A stretch of 64,000 bases of DNA from Actinoallomurus soli (GTDB lineage: Bacteria; Actinomycetota; Actinomycetes; Streptosporangiales; Streptosporangiaceae): contig NZ_JAMXMV010000003.1 of NCBI RefSeq assembly GCF_024055715.1, positions 124,001 through 188,000 of the forward strand, written 5' to 3'. Positions within the stretch are counted from its first letter, which is position 1. Every line of letters starts with the position of its first letter. A program made the position numbers and the translations under genes. Shown here piece after piece: positions 62,001 through 64,000 of the stretch. The notes below the pieces were generated by a model, which was given only the letters and a program-made list of their open reading frames with translations, was not told the origin of the DNA and searched no databases.

Positions 62001-62915
62001 ATGACCGGCACGGCCCTGCTCGCCCTGGTGGCAGCCGGCAGCGCGTTCGGCGCGCACCGGCTGACGCGCGCCCGTTGGACGTGGCGGACGCCTCGTACCG
62101 CGATCCTTCTCTGGCAGGCCCTCGGCCTGGCCTGGGGCCTCGCCTCCATCGGCACGCTGCTCGGGTTCGGCGTGGCGCCGTATGGTCAGGGCGTCATCGG
62201 CGGCGTCATCCGCTTCTTCGCCGACCCGCACGCCCTGTCGTCGATCCGCGTCGCCTCGGTCGCCGCCGGCCTCACCTTCATGCTGATGCTGATCGTCATG
62301 CTGCTGGTCGCGATCGCCGGCGTCGTCCGCGCCCGGCGGCGGCACCGCGCCCTGCTCGCGCTGGTGGCGCACGGCGACCCGGAGATCCCCGGCACGCTCG
62401 TCCTCGACCACCCGGCGGCCGCCGCGTACTGCGTCCCCGGCGTCCGTTCGCCCAAGGTCGTGGTCAGCGCCGGCACGCTGGAGCTCCTCGGCCCGCCCGA
62501 GCTGGCGGCCGTGCTCGACCACGAACGCGCCCACGTCCGCGAACGCCACGACCTGGTGCTGCTGCCCTTCACCTCGCTGCGCCGGGTCTTCCCGCAGGCC
62601 GGCATCATCAGCCGCACCCTCGACGCGGTCGAGCTGCTCGTCGAGATGGCCGCCGACGACCGCGCCCGCCGCCACCGCCCCGCCAAGGAGCTGGCCACCG
62701 CGCTGCTGCGCTTCGCCGCCGCCCGACCGGCCCCGACGCCGGCCGGCACCCTCGGCGTCGCCGGGGTGGCCGCCGAGGAGAGCAGCCCGATCCTGGTCCG
62801 CGTCCGGCGGCTGCTGTCCCCCGCGCCGCTGCCGCGCCCGCTCCGCGGCGCGATGCTCGCCGCCGCCACCCTGGTCGCCGTCCTCCCCCTGGTCCTGTAC
62901 GCCATCCCCGCCTGA
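62001..62915 (+). CDS. M56-family membrane metallopeptidase
   Basis: A 304-residue membrane protein with four or five hydrophobic helices (about residues 3-22, 37-58, 88-110 and 278-300) and a cytoplasmic zinc-protease domain. The HExxH motif is HERAH in LDHERAHVRERHDLVLL, followed by VEMAADDRARR, where the third ligand lies. M56 (BlaR1-like) peptidases cleave the cognate BlaI repressor on signal. This one lacks the large extracellular penicillin-binding domain of BlaR1, as do the mycobacterial versions, so its signal input is unknown. It is in an operon with the repressor. Confidence 0.88.
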   Translation: MTGTALLALVAAGSAFGAHRLTRARWTWRTPRTAILLWQALGLAWGLASIGTLLGFGVAPYGQGVIGGVIRFFADPHALSSIRVASVAAGLTFMLMLIVMLLVAIAGVVRARRRHRALLALVAHGDPEIPGTLVLDHPAAAAYCVPGVRSPKVVVSAGTLELLGPPELAAVLDHERAHVRERHDLVLLPFTSLRRVFPQAGIISRTLDAVELLVEMAADDRARRHRPAKELATALLRFAAARPAPTPAGTLGVAGVAAEESSPILVRVRRLLSPAPLPRPLRGAMLAAATLVAVLPLVLYAIPA

Positions 62916-63037
62916 CGCCGGCCATTCCGCGATCCGGCGCAGTTCATCAGGACCGCGCCGCCGATCCGGCCGGGGCAGCGCGGCCCGCTCGGTCCCGCCC
63001 GGTCGGGGAGCGGAACCGGTGCCGTTCACAGGGCTCG

Positions 63038-63535
63038 TTACGGGGCGTTGAACCACTGCGGGGTGTCGAGGCGGAACACGTCGGGTGGCGTGACCTTGCG
63101 CAGGTCCTCCACCATGGCCCGCAGCCGATCCTCGCCGATCACACCGGCCCACTGGTCGCGCAGGTGCTCGAAGATTCGCTCCGACCGCTCGAGCGCGTCG
63201 TAGGCGTGCGGGGTCAGCGTGTACGTCTTACGGCGCGCATCGCTGGGATCGTGCCCGGGCCGCAGGTAGCCGAGACCCTCCAGCATGTCGATGGTCTTGC
63301 CCGCCGCCTGCTTGGAGACGCCCAGCGCCCGGCCCAGGTCGGCGGCCGTGGTCCCGTACGGGCCGCCGGCTCGCATGATGGCCTGGAAGACGAACCCGTG
63401 CATGGGCCGCATCTGCGGATGGCCCTGTCTGGCGAGCTCCTCGTGCAGCTCGTCGATGAGCACCCGAAACGCCAGCAGCAGCCGCAGCGGCAGTTCGAAG
63501 CCCTGGAGATCGCTTGACAAGATGGACAACCTCAT
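63038..63535 (-). CDS. MarR-family transcriptional regulator
   Basis: A 165-residue winged-helix regulator. The DNA-binding part has GTTAADLGRALGVSKQAAGK and IDMLEGLGYLRPGHDPSDARRK (wing with the family DxR), then LTPHAYDALERSERIFEHL in the C-terminal dimerisation helix. The ATG at 63535 is chosen; an upstream TTG would run through the operator. It is divergent from a cupin gene, and an inverted repeat lies directly upstream, so it probably represses both genes. Confidence 0.88.
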   Translation of the reverse strand: MRLSILSSDLQGFELPLRLLLAFRVLIDELHEELARQGHPQMRPMHGFVFQAIMRAGGPYGTTAADLGRALGVSKQAAGKTIDMLEGLGYLRPGHDPSDARRKTYTLTPHAYDALERSERIFEHLRDQWAGVIGEDRLRAMVEDLRKVTPPDVFRLDTPQWFNAP

Positions 63536-63543
63536 TAACCATA

Positions 63544-63562
63544 TAGACAACGCTCTTGTCTA
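63544..63562. promoter_or_regulatory. inverted repeat, candidate MarR operator
   Basis: TAGACAA and TTGTCTA form a perfect 7-base inverted repeat with a 5-base spacer (CGCTC), 9 bases upstream of the MarR start and 72 bases before the cupin gene. Further GACAAC/TTGTC half-sites occur nearby at 63516-63530. Confidence 0.65.
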
Positions 63563-63633
63563 TTCTAGGGAAGTGAACCGTGGCGCTCGTCCGTCATACC
63601 GAAAGCCGCCGATCTGAGACCCCGAACGCCGTC

Positions 63634-63956
63634 ATGACCACCCTCGCCTCACCGACCCTGGGCGGTACGCGATCCTCCATCTGGCGCACCGAGGTCAAGC
63701 CCGACGTGAAGGGCCCCGTCCACATCTTCGACGTCGAACAGATCTGGACCTTCCTTGAAGGGGAGGCGACCATCGAGCTCGATGGCGAAACCTCCACTGC
63801 GGGCCCCGGTGACACGGCCGTCCTGCCCGCCCACACCACCCGCCGGCTCACCGCCGGCCCCCAGGGCTACACCGCCATCGTCACGGCCCCCGCCGACGCC
63901 CGCGCCTGGACCCCCGGCGACACCGGCAACAAGATCACACCCCCTGGATCGCCTGA
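63634..63956 (+). pseudogene. cupin-domain protein with probable 3' frameshift
   Basis: The frame reads MTTLASPTLGGTRSSIWRT, HIFDVEQIWTFLEGEATI, and then GDTAVLPAHTTRRLTA, a single compact cupin of about 105 residues. It would sense or bind a small molecule or metal and is regulated by the divergent MarR protein. At the C-run 63940-63944 the frame changes. Adding one C would give ITPPWIA and a TGA at 63954, which looks like a natural family ending. As written the frame instead continues without a stop to the end of the window. This is either a sequencing error or a real indel; the first 100 residues are intact. Confidence 0.55.
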
Positions 63957-64000
63957 CCGACAGCCCCGGAGATCACGGCCGGTGAAACATCGAGTTCGCG

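Overview
The window is high-GC actinobacterial chromosome. The gene content (mycothiol gene mshA, senX3-regX3-phoU, carD-ispF, rlmB-cysS, many GTG and a few TTG starts, DUF2637 and DUF574 families, a type VII-style giant protein) fits a filamentous actinomycete. Streptosporangiales/Thermomonosporaceae is my best guess. That placement comes from gene content and order only; I could run no database search.

Layout, left to right. 1-5.1 kb: a four-gene MacB/LolCDE-like ABC exporter operon with two FtsX-type permeases (the first cut by the window edge) and two ATPases, every junction overlapping. 5.2-23 kb: an accessory-looking stretch. It holds a small secreted protein, a two-gene AT-richer island (DUF4365 nuclease-like gene plus an unknown partner), an N-terminally truncated inositol-monophosphatase-like gene, a BAAT-type hydrolase lipoprotein, a DUF1963 protein, a divergent TetR/MFS pair fused by a deletion so that both genes lack their N-termini, a VOC protein, a membrane Ser/Thr kinase followed by a membrane pseudokinase, a serine hydrolase, small secreted proteins, and a three-gene Trypco2/trypsin conflict-type operon. 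tRNA-Thr(UGU) sits at its right edge.

23-45 kb: more conserved chromosome. A TetR/SDR pair is followed by rlmB, a Clp-N protein, cysS, DUF6585-like and DUF2637 membrane proteins, fumarylacetoacetase, ispF-carD, a PCu(A)C-like lipoprotein, regX3-senX3 divergent from phoU (the intergenic region carries an array that looks like a PHO box), gpmA, a DUF574 methyltransferase, a YbjN protein, mshA, an SDR and a second methyltransferase. Two unrelated tandem-repeat arrays lie here: a 39-42-bp degenerate array near 36.2-36.5 kb and an exact 43-bp-period array at 43.9-44.1 kb.

46-58.2 kb: a type VII secretion/polymorphic-toxin-like locus. A small ESX-like protein and a lytic transglycosylase with a WXG-like N-terminus converge on a reverse-strand operon encoding a 3210-residue WXG100-like giant and two mutually paralogous small proteins that could be immunity proteins. 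58.7-64 kb: an isolated alanyl-tRNA synthetase with a structured leader that may hide its Shine-Dalgarno sequence, a BlaI-type repressor with an M56 metallopeptidase behind a double palindrome, and a MarR regulator divergent from a cupin gene that has a probable one-base frameshift.

The most interesting systems are the giant protein locus, the Trypco2-protease operon, the kinase/pseudokinase pair and the DUF4365 island.
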